IMG/VR virus record: IMGVR_UViG_3300021959_006017
Coordinates: 124,001 to 188,000 of that record
Length of the DNA: 64,000 bases
Source of the DNA: a virus
Strand: one strand, 5' to 3'
Shown here one piece after another: positions 37,241 through 47,916 of this stretch. Positions within the stretch are counted from its first letter, which is position 1; each line of letters begins with the position of its first letter. Below the pieces are notes generated by a model. That model was not told the DNA's origin and searched no databases. It was given only the letters and a program-made list of their open reading frames with translations. Both the position numbers and the translations under genes were made by a program.

Positions 37241-37445
37241 TAAAAATCCTAATAGAGTATTAGGTGGGTTGCGTGGACAAGGTGCAGACATGATGACTGT
37301 ACTGGGAGAAGACGGTACACAGCATACTATTCCGTCACAAAAATATGTACAAGGCCTAGAAGAAAAGATTCGCACACAAGATGCACGCCTTACTAGACTT
37401 GAACAACAACTAAGGAGAGTAAACCGTGATACAAAAATGGATTAA
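37179..37445 (+). CDS. Small coiled-coil protein
   Basis: An 88-residue protein: Ser/Gln/Asn-rich N-terminus, then GGLRGQGADMMTVLGEDG and a C-terminal coiled coil (LEEKIRTQDARLTRLEQQ). ATG 37179 is chosen because it lies after the late promoter with GGAGAG upstream. It overlaps the UVDE stop by 62 bases. Late timing suggests a virion or lysis role; not recognised. Confidence 0.55.
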   Translation: MSYLNKMYSRKSQDQTQSSSNKNPNRVLGGLRGQGADMMTVLGEDGTQHTIPSQKYVQGLEEKIRTQDARLTRLEQQLRRVNRDTKMD

Positions 37446-37590
37446 TGCTCGTATTAAAGAACGTACTACACTAGACGGAGTTATTCTAGTAGTAGCAGGA
37501 GTATCCTTTTTAATCTTCAAGCCTATTGCAGCATTAGCAGCATATGCAGCTATTCTGTATGGTGCTTGGACTATTTGGAAAAGCGAATAA
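37426..37590 (+). CDS. Small membrane protein with GTG start
   Basis: A 54-residue protein starting at GTG 37426 behind AAGGAGA. It has a long hydrophobic region (GVILVVAGVSFLIF and AALAAYAAILYGAW). It overlaps the coiled-coil gene by 20 bases and meets the minus-strand gene end to end. Function unknown. Confidence 0.52.
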   Translation: MIQKWINARIKERTTLDGVILVVAGVSFLIFKPIAALAAYAAILYGAWTIWKSE

Positions 37591-37878
37591 CTATAGTTTA
37601 CCAATAGGAAGGTTTGAACTAGCAGGCATATCCCACATTTGCTTCTTTTCAACACCCTTCTTTTGTGCAAACTTTTTACTATCGCAATCTTTACAAACGT
37701 GGAAGTAGTTATTGGATATCCGTTTAGGATCCATACTTCCACGTTCTCTTATAAACTCTGTACCACAACTATCGCATAGCATCGCTACATAGGTTTTATA
37801 GCGGTAATATGCATGTTCTGTGCCTAGTTTACTAGTACGCACATGCCGGGTTTGCTTTTTAAATTCTTTTAAGAACAT
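37591..37878 (-). CDS. Small zinc-binding-type protein
   Basis: A 95-residue protein with two CxxC pairs, CDSC and CKDC, about 31 residues apart, a zinc-ribbon or HNH-like arrangement, with basic residues around them. I start it at the Met of MFLKEFKKQ; the open frame continues upstream but enters the opposite-strand late promoter and a poor Cys-rich stretch. Function unknown; it is the only minus-strand gene in this part. Confidence 0.55.
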   Translation of the reverse strand: MFLKEFKKQTRHVRTSKLGTEHAYYRYKTYVAMLCDSCGTEFIRERGSMDPKRISNNYFHVCKDCDSKKFAQKKGVEKKQMWDMPASSNLPIGKL

Positions 37879-37912
37879 ACATATATTTACATTAAGATTA
37901 TAAAACTGTTCG

Positions 37913-37920
37913 ATAAATAC
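37913..37920 (+). promoter_or_regulatory. Late promoter before the Fe-S carrier gene
   Basis: ATAAATAC, 18 bases before ATG 37939, with AAGGAG between them. Confidence 0.6.
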
Positions 37921-37938
37921 ATTGATGAAGGAGCAAAA

Positions 37939-38304
37939 ATGAGCATTTGTACACTTACAGAAGCCGCAAAAACACAAATCAACACTATATGTGAAGAAAA
38001 TGATTGCTTTGCTGTAACACTAAACCTAAAAGGTGGCGGTTGCGCAGGGTTTGAATACGAATGGGGAACTATTGGTAGCCCAACAGAAGTACAACCTAAT
38101 GATATTCATATGCAAACCGGTGGTAGCGGCAACTTTGTAATAGGCGCACATAGCATAATGTTCCTAATGGGCACTGAAATAGATTATAAAAAAGATATTA
38201 TAGGTGCAATGTTTGAGATTAAAAACCCTAACGCACAGTCTAGCTGCGGTTGCGGCGTTAGTGTAAACTTTGATATGGATAAACTAAGCCAGCCAGCGAT
38301 ATAA
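37939..38304 (+). CDS. A-type iron-sulfur carrier (HesB/IscA family)
   Basis: A 121-residue protein with the three family cysteines: Cys35 in GGGCAGFEYEW and Cys103 and Cys105 in SSCGCG. The length and fold pattern match IscA/HesB/ErpA. These deliver Fe-S clusters to target enzymes. HesB-like genes are known in marine T4-like phages. Expression from a late box just ahead of virion genes suggests use in assembly or late metabolism, which is inference. Confidence 0.9.
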   Translation: MSICTLTEAAKTQINTICEENDCFAVTLNLKGGGCAGFEYEWGTIGSPTEVQPNDIHMQTGGSGNFVIGAHSIMFLMGTEIDYKKDIIGAMFEIKNPNAQSSCGCGVSVNFDMDKLSQPAI

Positions 38305-38317
38305 TTTGGAGTAAAAT

Positions 38318-41300
38318 ATGGCAAGACAAGATATTGATATTGGTGTATCAGGTAACGACGGAACCGGTGATAGTATTCGTGAATCCTTTCGTAAGGTAAA
38401 CGAAAACTTTCAAGAAATATATGCGGTTTTTGGGATCGGTGGACAGATTAGTTTTACTGATCTAAGTGACACTCCAGACACATATGAAGGTAACGAAAAT
38501 AAAGTTCCTTTAGTTAAGTCAGACGGTAGTGGTCTTAACTTACTTGAACTAGCATCTGACAACAGCCTAGACGGCTCACCTGATACTATTGGATTTGATT
38601 TTAGTGTAGATGGTAAAGTTATTCTTAAACAGCTTGTTTCAAGAGTTGCAAACGATCCGGAACCAACACTAGCTGGTCCACTAGACGCTGCTACACAGCC
38701 TATTGCAAACGTTACAGTTAGTCAAGCAGCAATTGATACTTTTAACTCTGTGCATGGTACAGACTTAACTATTAGTGACCTTGTTATTAACAAGAGTTTT
38801 GCAGACAGAAACTACCAAGAAAAGAAAGTTGCAGGCGGCGGATTACGTCTAGGTGATGAGCCTACAGATACTAGCGAGTATGTATTATCAACTGACTCTA
38901 TAAGTTTAGGAAACCTACAAGTTCCTGGTCATGGATTAAGTGATGCATATATTGGTGCTCCATTTTTCTTTAATAGTACAGGTACTGATCCATTTGGTGT
39001 TACTAGCGGAGGTACATATTACTTAGGTATTCCAGACGGTGACGAACTTTCATTATACGAAAGTGAAGAAGATGCACTTACAGGCACAGGCAGAATACTT
39101 CTAGCCGGTGGCTCAGGAACATTCACTATTACAGACGGTGCATATGACGACGAACTAGAAGGTTTTTGGTTATCAAACGTTGCTGTTCCACGAAAAAGCC
39201 TTGTAAGACGTCAAGGGGACTCAATGACAGGTCCTTTAAATCTATCAGATCATCCAGGCGAACTTGCTGGTAAAGGCTTGCCAAATGGTCCTGATGATTT
39301 ACAAGCAGCAACAAAACTTTATGTAGATAATGCTGCCGCTTCAAGTACAGTTAACTTGTATGTAAGTACAGCAGGTAGCGACAGTCAAGAGTTTACGCCA
39401 GACGGAAAAGAAGGACGTAACCCAGCATATGCATATAGAACTGTTAATGCTGCATGTCAAAAAGCAGAAGAAATAATTTTATCAGCTCCGCCTGAACCAG
39501 GTCCATATCAGCAAACAATGACTTTTGCCAATGGCGAAGACAATGGTACAGTTTTAACATCAGGTATTACTAGCACTATTGTCGGTCGTGCAGCAGCAAG
39601 AGCACTTATTTTAGAAAATAAAGAATGGGTAGCAAAAGAAGTTACCGGTTATATTGATGCTACATATCCAGAGTTTAGTGAAAGTTATGACACTGCTATA
39701 TGCGAAAGAGATGTTCAGCTTATTCTTGAAGCAGTAAGTTTAGATATTTTACTAGGTAATAACGCAAACTATCTATCACGTTACTCAGGACTACAATATT
39801 ATTCTAACGCAAGTGGACAGGTTGCTATTGGTGTTCAAAAAGCATACACTATTGCAGGTATTGAATATGCAAAAACACTAGTTAGAGATTATGTTCTTAC
39901 AAACACAGCACCTCCTACATCATATCAAAGTCGTGTAGAACAGTACATTGAGCCTGCTATTATTCCAGATAGCGCAGCAGACTCAGCTGCTGAAGCAAAG
40001 TTTGACATTGTTATAGATGTTATTAATAATGGTCCTCTTAATGCTCCTAGCATTGTTGACGGTTCAACAACTTATAAAATTAATATCTCTAATGGTAACA
40101 ACGGTTTTATAGATCAAGCTAATCCAGAAAATACAGACATTATTCCAGGTAAAGTTATTAGAGGTAAAAACTCTGGTGCTATTGGACGTATCATTGACTA
40201 CAAGCACGAGTCAGGTGATAGGGCTGTTAGTGTGCCAGAGACGGACGAAACTGAAGTTCAACTTCTTATTCCAAGAGAGTTTGAAGTAGGTGAAGAATTA
40301 GAATATGGAAACTATGTTGTAAGTACACAGATTAGTGTTAGAATCGAAAGCGGTATCTACGAAGAAGATTTACCTATTAGAGTTCCAGCTAACGTGTCTA
40401 TCAAAGGCGACGAGTTTAGACGAGTTATTATACGTCCGAAGGATCGTGTATCGCAATCACGTTGGGCAAATACATTCTTCTATCGTGATGCAGAGTTTGA
40501 TGGACTAGTATTAGGAAAGTCATCAATAGAAACGTTAAACTATGAACCTTCTATTGATCCACTAAGAACCGCAGGTACTTATACTATTTCTAATAATGAT
40601 TATACGTCTAGCGAACTTGGTAAAGATGCTGAGTTTGAAATAACAGTAAGTGCAAGTGGTGCTATTAACGATATTACTATAACAAATGAAGGTCAAGATT
40701 GGCAAGCAGGCGAAGTTATAACTGTTACTGATGCTGTGCTAGGCGGTGGCGGCGGTGCCGAATATGTATTCCGGGTCGCAACAGTACCAAATGGTATTAA
40801 GTACATTAACCCATTAACTGACGAAGTAGATGGTTACTTTGGTTATCATTACTTGCTTAAACCAGATAATGTAAAAAACATAGGCGCTGGTTATACAAAC
40901 GTTGGCAACTGGGATACAGCAGCTTTAGTCTTAGATGATAACAGAGAGTTTATACAAGAACAAGTTGTAAACTATGTAGAAACAACTTATCCTGCACTCA
41001 TCGGTTCTCCAAACTACAGCAGAACAAAATGTTCTCGAGATACAGGACTTATTGTTGATGCACTAGTTAAGGATCTACGCACCGGCGGCAACGAGTTTGC
41101 ACTAGAAGCACAAGGTGAATACTATGCAGGTGCAGTGAAAGCTGGTACAGAAACAGAAACTGTTGCAGGTATAGATCATATCTATACTATTGCAAATAAA
41201 CTTATTCTAGGTGAAGCACCGACTACACTTTATGGTCCAAGTGGAGCATCACCTATACGCCCAGGTAATAGTGGTGAAAACTTAGAATATGATTATGATT

Positions 41301-44300
41301 TATTCAATGGAAGTGCAGAACCCGATGAATGGGTTGCTGATAACGTATATCGTGTTGGTAATGTTGTCTACTATACATTTGCTGGCGTTGACAGATATTA
41401 TCAATGTAAGATCGAAAACCGCTCAGGCAATACTTTTGACTCAGCAGAAATCAATGCTTACTGGAGTGAAATCGACGGTATAGATACTGTTATTGATAAT
41501 CTAATAGATACTATTACTTTTGCATTTGATTCGAACTATAACCCACCGTTGAGAAACGACGAGATGGATGTGTTCTTAATGAATGATGCTACTATCTTAC
41601 GTAACATTACAGGACAAGGACACGGCGGCTTCCAAATGGTGCTTGACCCAGAAGGACAAATTCTAACTAAATCACCATACTGTCAGACTGGTACAGGTTT
41701 TGCAAAGAGTCTTAACAAACAAGTATTCCATGGAGGATTGTTTGTTGACGCATTTGTTGGTAACTCCGCAGTACAAGTTACAGAACGTGTAGATGGAGAT
41801 CCGTTTAGACTTAGAGTACAAAGTTTGGGTAGCCAATCTGATCCTCAAGGATTGTTTGTAAGACGTCCGCAAACACCTTGTGCGTTCTATATAGACGGCA
41901 GACGTTTCCAAGTTAATGCTGTAACACTTTATGATCCAGACTTTGGTACAGCAGAACTTATACTTGATAGAAGTTCTAATGATAGTAATGGATTCCAAGG
42001 TTTAACATCAGAACTTGCAACAGGGGTTGATTTAGATTCAATCGGCGATTTTAGTTTTAATGAAGAAAAATGCGAAAGAGATTCTAACTACATTGTTGAA
42101 GGTGTTGCACTTGACACAGTATTAGGTACTAACTACTTTGCTGTATACAATGGTCTTGCATATCATAGAGGAAATATAGCAGAAGTAGTTATTGATGACC
42201 AGCTTGCACAAACTACAGGTGCTTATGAAGCAGGTAGAGACAGAACACTACTTATTACAGAAGTTGCAGCAGACACTGATGTAGTTAACAGAGTTACAGC
42301 AGCTTATAATGAAGTAAATGATATAATCACTAACGGTCCTACATCTGCAGATGCAGTAACATTTACTGATACTGGTGTTACTGATAAAACCTATGCTAGA
42401 ACACTATTGCAAGCAAACCGAGATTTTATTGCAAGTGAAATCACAGACTTTATTACTGCAAACTATCCAAGTTTAACATACGACAGTGCAAAATGCGAAA
42501 GAGATGTAAAATACATTGTAGACGCTGTAAGTTTTGACATCCAATATCAAACTAACTTAGGTTCTAAACTAGCAGCAAGATCTTATTTTGACGATGGTGT
42601 TGCTGTAAAACCAACAGAACAAAGAGCTCCAACAGTTGCAGCATATCAAGAACTTGCAACTATAATGCAGCAGGTCGTCCAAGAAACATATGCAGGACAA
42701 ACTCTAACAGGTAATCCTGCAACAGCAACAGAAGGACTAGAAGCAGCAGGCTTAGTAGAAGTTATTTATGATGTTATTGATGAAGATTCATTAGTTAACT
42801 TACCTGCAGATATTACACCTGACAACACTTGGACAGATGTAAAGTATATTTCTGCTTATGAAGCTATATTAACTACACAAGCAACTATAGTAAATAAGAT
42901 AATCCAAAGCATAGATGCTCCATTACCTATTACACTACAAACAGCAGGTAACAGATCAATCCTAGGTAACGACTTTACACAGATTAACGACCAAGGATAC
43001 GGACTCGTTGCAGTCAACGGTGCTCTATCAGAAATGGTTAGTATGTTTACATACTATTGCTGGACATCATACTATGCTAAGAATGGTTCAGAGATTAGAT
43101 CACTGACAGGTTCTTCATGTTATGGTGAATACGGGCTTGTTGCTGAAGGTTCAGATCCAAATGAAATTCCAGACAGTGTATTACTTGCACAAGATATGGT
43201 TGAAAGTGCAAGAGTATTTGATGCTGATGTTGTACTTTATCTAACAGATAGGGTTAGACTACAAGCAGGAGATCAAATCGAACAGGTAACTTCTCTAGCA
43301 ACAGGTACGATTGCTGTAACTACAGCAGACTTAGATGATAGTACAGTTGAAGACGGTCCACAGACACCAGGAAGTAAAATAATATATCTAACTGGTGTAG
43401 AAGGAGCGTTTGATACAACAGGAGAACTACAGATTACAGGTCCTATAACAGGAGACTCAACTGTTACTGCACTCGGACCAAACAGTGTCCCTACAGATGT
43501 TGATTCAACAGGTTATGGTAATAACAAAGAAAACTTGTTCTGCTATGCATACGACTTTAAAGTAAATCCATCAAATAGATCAGAGTTTGATGTATATCAT
43601 CCAAGTGTTCCTACTCTTGCTAGATACGAAGCAGCAAGTTCTAACCTTGCAGGTCACACTGTAGGTGAGTACAAAGATGTTGGTGTAGGTGGTAATATTA
43701 CTCCGTTATCGAGCACATTTGCAGACGTAGGTGCTCTTGATGGATTGTTTGACGTACAAAAAACTATTGCTTATGGATATACTGCTACTATTTCAAACGG
43801 TGGCGAGGCATACACTGTAGGTGACCAATGGGTAGTAAGTGGTGCAGACTTAGGAGGTGTATCTCCTGATAATGATTGTACTATTACTGTTACTGAAGTA
43901 GACGAAGGAACTGGCTCAGGGCTTGGTGTTATATCAGAAGTTAGGCTGAGCGGCGATATTTGGCAAGAAACAAGCACTCCTATGTATGACGGTAGAGTTT
44001 TTAAACTTAACTTTAGTACAAGTGATGCACAGTTTAGTACAAGCGGGTTACTTGCAGATGTACCATGGGGTACACTTATCCAATATAGAAGAAACCAAGC
44101 ACATATTATAAGCGACTTAGCAAGACCAGATGTGTTAAGTATTCGTCCATCAACTGCTGTTGTATTTGATGAAAACCCAACACAGATTTATCGTTCAATC
44201 AGCTTCCTAAACAGTGATAGTATAGGAGTTGAACTACCACAAGGTACACTGCAAGCAGGATTTGATGAAGGTTATGATTATATCAGGATGCTTGTTAATA

Positions 44301-47122
44301 CTGCAAAAGCTCAAGAAACTGCACTTGCAGGATTAGGTACAACAAAAGGTAATACACCAGGCGATGTTGTAATAGCTGTTCAAGCAACACTAGATTCAAA
44401 CGAAATATTCCGTCTAAACAACAATGCTAGAACACCCGAAGCAAATAGACCTGTAGGCTGGACTCAATCATCTCTTCAGGAAGCTCCAATCTTTGTGTGG
44501 CAAGGTAAAAAACACTTCGTTTATAATGCTAGAGGTGTAGATGCTACAGATACAATCGTACCAATAGCAGAAGATAACGAATACATTATTGTTGATATTT
44601 CAGATATTGATACTATTAACCAAACAGATGCAACAGGCATTTACTCAACTCTTGTATTAGGTTCGGTTACAACTACATTACGTGCAGGTTTGAGAGCAGG
44701 AGCACCTGGTGATGTTACAGTTAATATCTCAACATGTCGTGCTACATCACATGACTTCCTTGATGTTGGAACTGGAGGTTTTAACGATTCAAACTATCCA
44801 AACGTAATCTTTGGTGAACCTGCAGATAAAAACTCTGCTAATGAAGTCGATGAACGTGGTAAAGGGCGTGTGTTCTATGTAAGTACAGACCAAAACGGTA
44901 TCTTTAGAGTTGGTAGATTCTTTAGCGTTGACCAAGGTACTGGTACAGTTACATTTGCTGCGAGTATTGCGCTGTCAGATGTTGACGGTCTAGGCTTTAA
45001 ACGTGGTGTTGTTGTTACTGAGTTTTCAACTGATACAGCAATGACAGATAACGCTGCTGATACAGTTCCAACAGAACTTGCTGTACGTGGGTACATTAAC
45101 AGACGTTTAGGATATGATGTAAACGGTAATCCTGTTTCCAATAAACTAGGACCAGGTGTGCTTGCTCCAAACGGTGCTGTTCCGATGACAGACGATTTGA
45201 ATGCGGCAGGTAATCAAGTTACAAACTTAGGAACACCTACTTCAGACTCTGATGCAGCAACTAAATCTTATGTAGATGACTTCTTAGGAAATCAAGATGA
45301 GATAAAAGATTTACGTTCAGTAACATATAATAGCGACCAGGTTGTTGAAGGACAACTTCTAGTTAAAACAGAGTATAAAAAACTTATTGTAGATGCAGGA
45401 TCAGTTACAGGCCCAGGAACATTTACAAGAGGACAAAGTATAAGTGGTTCAATAACAGGTGCTACAGGTACTATTGTTGACGTAATAGAAAGACAGGGTG
45501 TAGAAGGTGATATTCTTGAAATTATCTTTACTCCAGTAACAGGAGAGTTTAGTGATGGTAAGCCGATAGGATCATCACCAGATCCAGACGTTATTATTGT
45601 AACTGGTATTTGTCAAGCATTATGTATAGACGGTCCAGTTGATGAATGGGCAAATGGTGTATTTGATGCTGACAGTGATATTACTATAGGTACTAATAGA
45701 GAATCAAGTGATGGATTTGTAAGCGATCGATATACAACACTCAACTTCCAACTAAGCTCTGATAGTATTGTAAACAGTGATATTTCAGCTACAGCAGCTA
45801 TTGCACAAAGTAAGTTGAATATGAATGCTGCATCAACTAGAAATAGCCCTACTGGAATAAGTCAAAGTGATCTAGGCTTAGCAGCATTTGATAGTGATAT
45901 ATTTACTAATACAACTGGTTGGGTGACTATTGAAGACGGACAACTTTCTTTGAATAAGATACAGCGTATTCAAGACGGATATGTATTAGGTAACTGGAGC
46001 GGTGATAGTTCAGATAATGATATCGACGAACTACCATTCAGCACAGTTATCCAAGAAGGTGGCGGGCTTGCAGATGCAGACTTTGAACCAGCAAGTTTAG
46101 TTGCTGTTTCAGCTGATCCAGGAGAAGCATTAATAAAAACAGCTCCGGGAATATATGGTATAACAAACGTAACTAAAACTGGTGAAGTTAATAGTATTGT
46201 TAAAACTGATAATGCTGGTAGTATTCAAGTTAACTCGCTAATACTTGGAGGTGACCCAACTTACGAAATCTTAGGATTGGATACAACAACTATTGTGTTC
46301 AAAACACCTGCACAAGGTGAAATACTAAGAGCAGTAGGTACAACTGGTGCAGTTGCAACAGGCCCTGATGTTGAAATACCAGGATCAGTTAATATTGGAT
46401 CAACTGGTGTTACTGAAAGTACACTTCAAAATACTTCAAACTTTAACGGTGAAGCAAGTTTAGCAGTTGATTGGATATACAGTAGTTTTATTGAAGCAGC
46501 AGGCGAAAAAGGTTCTGCTTCAACAGGTGTTGCAATAGGTGCAAATACTGGTAAAACTGTTGCAGGCGAAGTAGGTATTGTTACAGCAGATACAGCAACA
46601 AGCTCTAGCTTTGTACCGTTTACATTTAGTTCAACAGGTGTATTACCTGATGTTGATGATACTTATGATATCGGTAGTGCAACACTAAAATATAAAGATG
46701 TATACGCTACAAGATTCCGTGGTACTGCTACCGAATCATATTACGCTGACTTGGCAGAAAACTACACAGCTGATGCAGACTATGAGCCAGGTACTGTACT
46801 AGTATTTGGCGGTGATGCAGAAGTTACGGTATGTTCAAGCAAAGGCGATCACAGAGTTGCTGGAGTTGTTACAACTAATCCAGCGCACTTAATGAATGCA
46901 GAACTTGAAGGCGAAAACGTTACTGGCATTGCACTACAAGGTCGTGTGCCTTGTAAGGTAATCGGCACTGTTGTAAAAGGAGATTTGCTTGTGTCAAGTG
47001 CTGTTCCAGGATATGCGATTGTTAATAATAATCCAGCAGTAGGAACAGTAATAGGTAAAGCACTAGAATCTAAAGATACTGACGAACGTGGCATTATTGA
47101 AGTAGTAGTAGGAAAGCACTAA
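38318..47122 (+). CDS. Giant virion fibre/baseplate protein (2934 residues)
   Basis: The N-terminus has IDIGVSGNDGTGDSIRESFRKVNENF, a virion module shared with the genes at 47255 and 52442. Four diverged copies of a C.RD...IVD.V..D helix module occur near residues 457, 901, 1248 and 1388. Beta-rich and coiled segments fill the rest. The last 130 residues (from YYADLAENYTADADYEPGT) contain VAGVVTTNPAHLMN and GRVPCKVIG, a C-terminal domain I associate with cyanophage and other marine-phage fibre proteins, possibly an autocleaving or trimerising end. It is likely a long tail fibre or large baseplate element. Confidence 0.85.
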   Translation: MARQDIDIGVSGNDGTGDSIRESFRKVNENFQEIYAVFGIGGQISFTDLSDTPDTYEGNENKVPLVKSDGSGLNLLELASDNSLDGSPDTIGFDFSVDGKVILKQLVSRVANDPEPTLAGPLDAATQPIANVTVSQAAIDTFNSVHGTDLTISDLVINKSFADRNYQEKKVAGGGLRLGDEPTDTSEYVLSTDSISLGNLQVPGHGLSDAYIGAPFFFNSTGTDPFGVTSGGTYYLGIPDGDELSLYESEEDALTGTGRILLAGGSGTFTITDGAYDDELEGFWLSNVAVPRKSLVRRQGDSMTGPLNLSDHPGELAGKGLPNGPDDLQAATKLYVDNAAASSTVNLYVSTAGSDSQEFTPDGKEGRNPAYAYRTVNAACQKAEEIILSAPPEPGPYQQTMTFANGEDNGTVLTSGITSTIVGRAAARALILENKEWVAKEVTGYIDATYPEFSESYDTAICERDVQLILEAVSLDILLGNNANYLSRYSGLQYYSNASGQVAIGVQKAYTIAGIEYAKTLVRDYVLTNTAPPTSYQSRVEQYIEPAIIPDSAADSAAEAKFDIVIDVINNGPLNAPSIVDGSTTYKINISNGNNGFIDQANPENTDIIPGKVIRGKNSGAIGRIIDYKHESGDRAVSVPETDETEVQLLIPREFEVGEELEYGNYVVSTQISVRIESGIYEEDLPIRVPANVSIKGDEFRRVIIRPKDRVSQSRWANTFFYRDAEFDGLVLGKSSIETLNYEPSIDPLRTAGTYTISNNDYTSSELGKDAEFEITVSASGAINDITITNEGQDWQAGEVITVTDAVLGGGGGAEYVFRVATVPNGIKYINPLTDEVDGYFGYHYLLKPDNVKNIGAGYTNVGNWDTAALVLDDNREFIQEQVVNYVETTYPALIGSPNYSRTKCSRDTGLIVDALVKDLRTGGNEFALEAQGEYYAGAVKAGTETETVAGIDHIYTIANKLILGEAPTTLYGPSGASPIRPGNSGENLEYDYDLFNGSAEPDEWVADNVYRVGNVVYYTFAGVDRYYQCKIENRSGNTFDSAEINAYWSEIDGIDTVIDNLIDTITFAFDSNYNPPLRNDEMDVFLMNDATILRNITGQGHGGFQMVLDPEGQILTKSPYCQTGTGFAKSLNKQVFHGGLFVDAFVGNSAVQVTERVDGDPFRLRVQSLGSQSDPQGLFVRRPQTPCAFYIDGRRFQVNAVTLYDPDFGTAELILDRSSNDSNGFQGLTSELATGVDLDSIGDFSFNEEKCERDSNYIVEGVALDTVLGTNYFAVYNGLAYHRGNIAEVVIDDQLAQTTGAYEAGRDRTLLITEVAADTDVVNRVTAAYNEVNDIITNGPTSADAVTFTDTGVTDKTYARTLLQANRDFIASEITDFITANYPSLTYDSAKCERDVKYIVDAVSFDIQYQTNLGSKLAARSYFDDGVAVKPTEQRAPTVAAYQELATIMQQVVQETYAGQTLTGNPATATEGLEAAGLVEVIYDVIDEDSLVNLPADITPDNTWTDVKYISAYEAILTTQATIVNKIIQSIDAPLPITLQTAGNRSILGNDFTQINDQGYGLVAVNGALSEMVSMFTYYCWTSYYAKNGSEIRSLTGSSCYGEYGLVAEGSDPNEIPDSVLLAQDMVESARVFDADVVLYLTDRVRLQAGDQIEQVTSLATGTIAVTTADLDDSTVEDGPQTPGSKIIYLTGVEGAFDTTGELQITGPITGDSTVTALGPNSVPTDVDSTGYGNNKENLFCYAYDFKVNPSNRSEFDVYHPSVPTLARYEAASSNLAGHTVGEYKDVGVGGNITPLSSTFADVGALDGLFDVQKTIAYGYTATISNGGEAYTVGDQWVVSGADLGGVSPDNDCTITVTEVDEGTGSGLGVISEVRLSGDIWQETSTPMYDGRVFKLNFSTSDAQFSTSGLLADVPWGTLIQYRRNQAHIISDLARPDVLSIRPSTAVVFDENPTQIYRSISFLNSDSIGVELPQGTLQAGFDEGYDYIRMLVNTAKAQETALAGLGTTKGNTPGDVVIAVQATLDSNEIFRLNNNARTPEANRPVGWTQSSLQEAPIFVWQGKKHFVYNARGVDATDTIVPIAEDNEYIIVDISDIDTINQTDATGIYSTLVLGSVTTTLRAGLRAGAPGDVTVNISTCRATSHDFLDVGTGGFNDSNYPNVIFGEPADKNSANEVDERGKGRVFYVSTDQNGIFRVGRFFSVDQGTGTVTFAASIALSDVDGLGFKRGVVVTEFSTDTAMTDNAADTVPTELAVRGYINRRLGYDVNGNPVSNKLGPGVLAPNGAVPMTDDLNAAGNQVTNLGTPTSDSDAATKSYVDDFLGNQDEIKDLRSVTYNSDQVVEGQLLVKTEYKKLIVDAGSVTGPGTFTRGQSISGSITGATGTIVDVIERQGVEGDILEIIFTPVTGEFSDGKPIGSSPDPDVIIVTGICQALCIDGPVDEWANGVFDADSDITIGTNRESSDGFVSDRYTTLNFQLSSDSIVNSDISATAAIAQSKLNMNAASTRNSPTGISQSDLGLAAFDSDIFTNTTGWVTIEDGQLSLNKIQRIQDGYVLGNWSGDSSDNDIDELPFSTVIQEGGGLADADFEPASLVAVSADPGEALIKTAPGIYGITNVTKTGEVNSIVKTDNAGSIQVNSLILGGDPTYEILGLDTTTIVFKTPAQGEILRAVGTTGAVATGPDVEIPGSVNIGSTGVTESTLQNTSNFNGEASLAVDWIYSSFIEAAGEKGSASTGVAIGANTGKTVAGEVGIVTADTATSSSFVPFTFSSTGVLPDVDDTYDIGSATLKYKDVYATRFRGTATESYYADLAENYTADADYEPGTVLVFGGDAEVTVCSSKGDHRVAGVVTTNPAHLMNAELEGENVTGIALQGRVPCKVIGTVVKGDLLVSSAVPGYAIVNNNPAVGTVIGKALESKDTDERGIIEVVVGKH

Positions 47123-47274
47123 TGGATAAACCTAAAGTAGATAAACTAGTTAAGACAAACCAGATGAAAGCTAGTAACGATACAAAAAATCCGCAGGAGC
47201 GTCAAGCGGTCCTGCAAAATAACATTCTTAGAATAAGAGTACAAGGGGCACCAAATGGCAAGACAAACAATTAA
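47122..47274 (+). CDS. Small basic protein (50 residues)
   Basis: ATG 47122 overlaps the stop of the giant gene (TAATG) and the ORF ends inside the next fibre gene. The product is Lys/Gln/Asn-rich and helical, beginning MDKPKVDKLVKTNQ. Coupling on both sides suggests it is real, perhaps a fibre chaperone, which is only a guess. Confidence 0.5.
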   Translation: MDKPKVDKLVKTNQMKASNDTKNPQERQAVLQNNILRIRVQGAPNGKTNN

Positions 47275-47884
47275 TATTGGTACAAGTGCAAACAAAGGAG
47301 ATGGTGATCCGTTACGTACTGCATTTGATAAAATAAATGACAACTTTGCAGAACTGTATGCAGGTAACAATGTTGATCCTGCAAATACAGCTACTAACTT
47401 AGTTCCGGATACAGATGGCACAAGAGATTTAGGAAGTGTAACCCAACGTTGGGCAGACGCACACATTAAGGATTTCATTTATTTAAATGGTGCTAGGATT
47501 GAAGTTGATGGTAATGGTGTTTTACTTGTAAATGGTAGTGGAGCAAGTCAACGTGCAGATGTTGTAGGTGACATATTTGGACAAGATAGTTCAAAAACTT
47601 TCGATTCAAATACAAACACATTCTACGGTAACTTTATAGGAACAGTAGCAGCAGATGATAGTACAGTTATTGTGGACGGTGTTAACGGAGAACTATATGG
47701 TAACTTAAATGGTACTTTAGTAGGAAACGTTACAGGTAATGTTGTAGGAGATCTTACAGGAGATGTTAACTATGCACCTGCAAATGCAGCACAATGGGAT
47801 ACACCTCGTCCAACAACACTTGCAGAAGCAATAGATAAGTTAGCAACGGCGGTATATGCACTAAACGGTAACACTCCGATATAA
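47255..47884 (+). CDS. Short virion fibre protein
   Basis: A 209-residue protein with the shared N-terminal module INIGTSANKGDGDPLRTAFDKINDNFAELY, one ADDSTVIVDGVNG motif and GNVTG-like repeats (about 145-172). The C-terminus is helical (TTLAEAIDKLATAVYALNG). It looks like a compact relative of the large fibres on either side. Confidence 0.75.
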   Translation: MARQTINIGTSANKGDGDPLRTAFDKINDNFAELYAGNNVDPANTATNLVPDTDGTRDLGSVTQRWADAHIKDFIYLNGARIEVDGNGVLLVNGSGASQRADVVGDIFGQDSSKTFDSNTNTFYGNFIGTVAADDSTVIVDGVNGELYGNLNGTLVGNVTGNVVGDLTGDVNYAPANAAQWDTPRPTTLAEAIDKLATAVYALNGNTPI

Positions 47885-47886
47885 CG

Positions 47887-47894
47887 ATAAATAC
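47887..47894 (+). promoter_or_regulatory. Late promoter
   Basis: ATAAATAC, 22 bases before ATG 47917, overlapping nothing coding. Confidence 0.62.
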
Positions 47895-47916
47895 AGTAAG
47901 TAACAGGATTTAGAGA

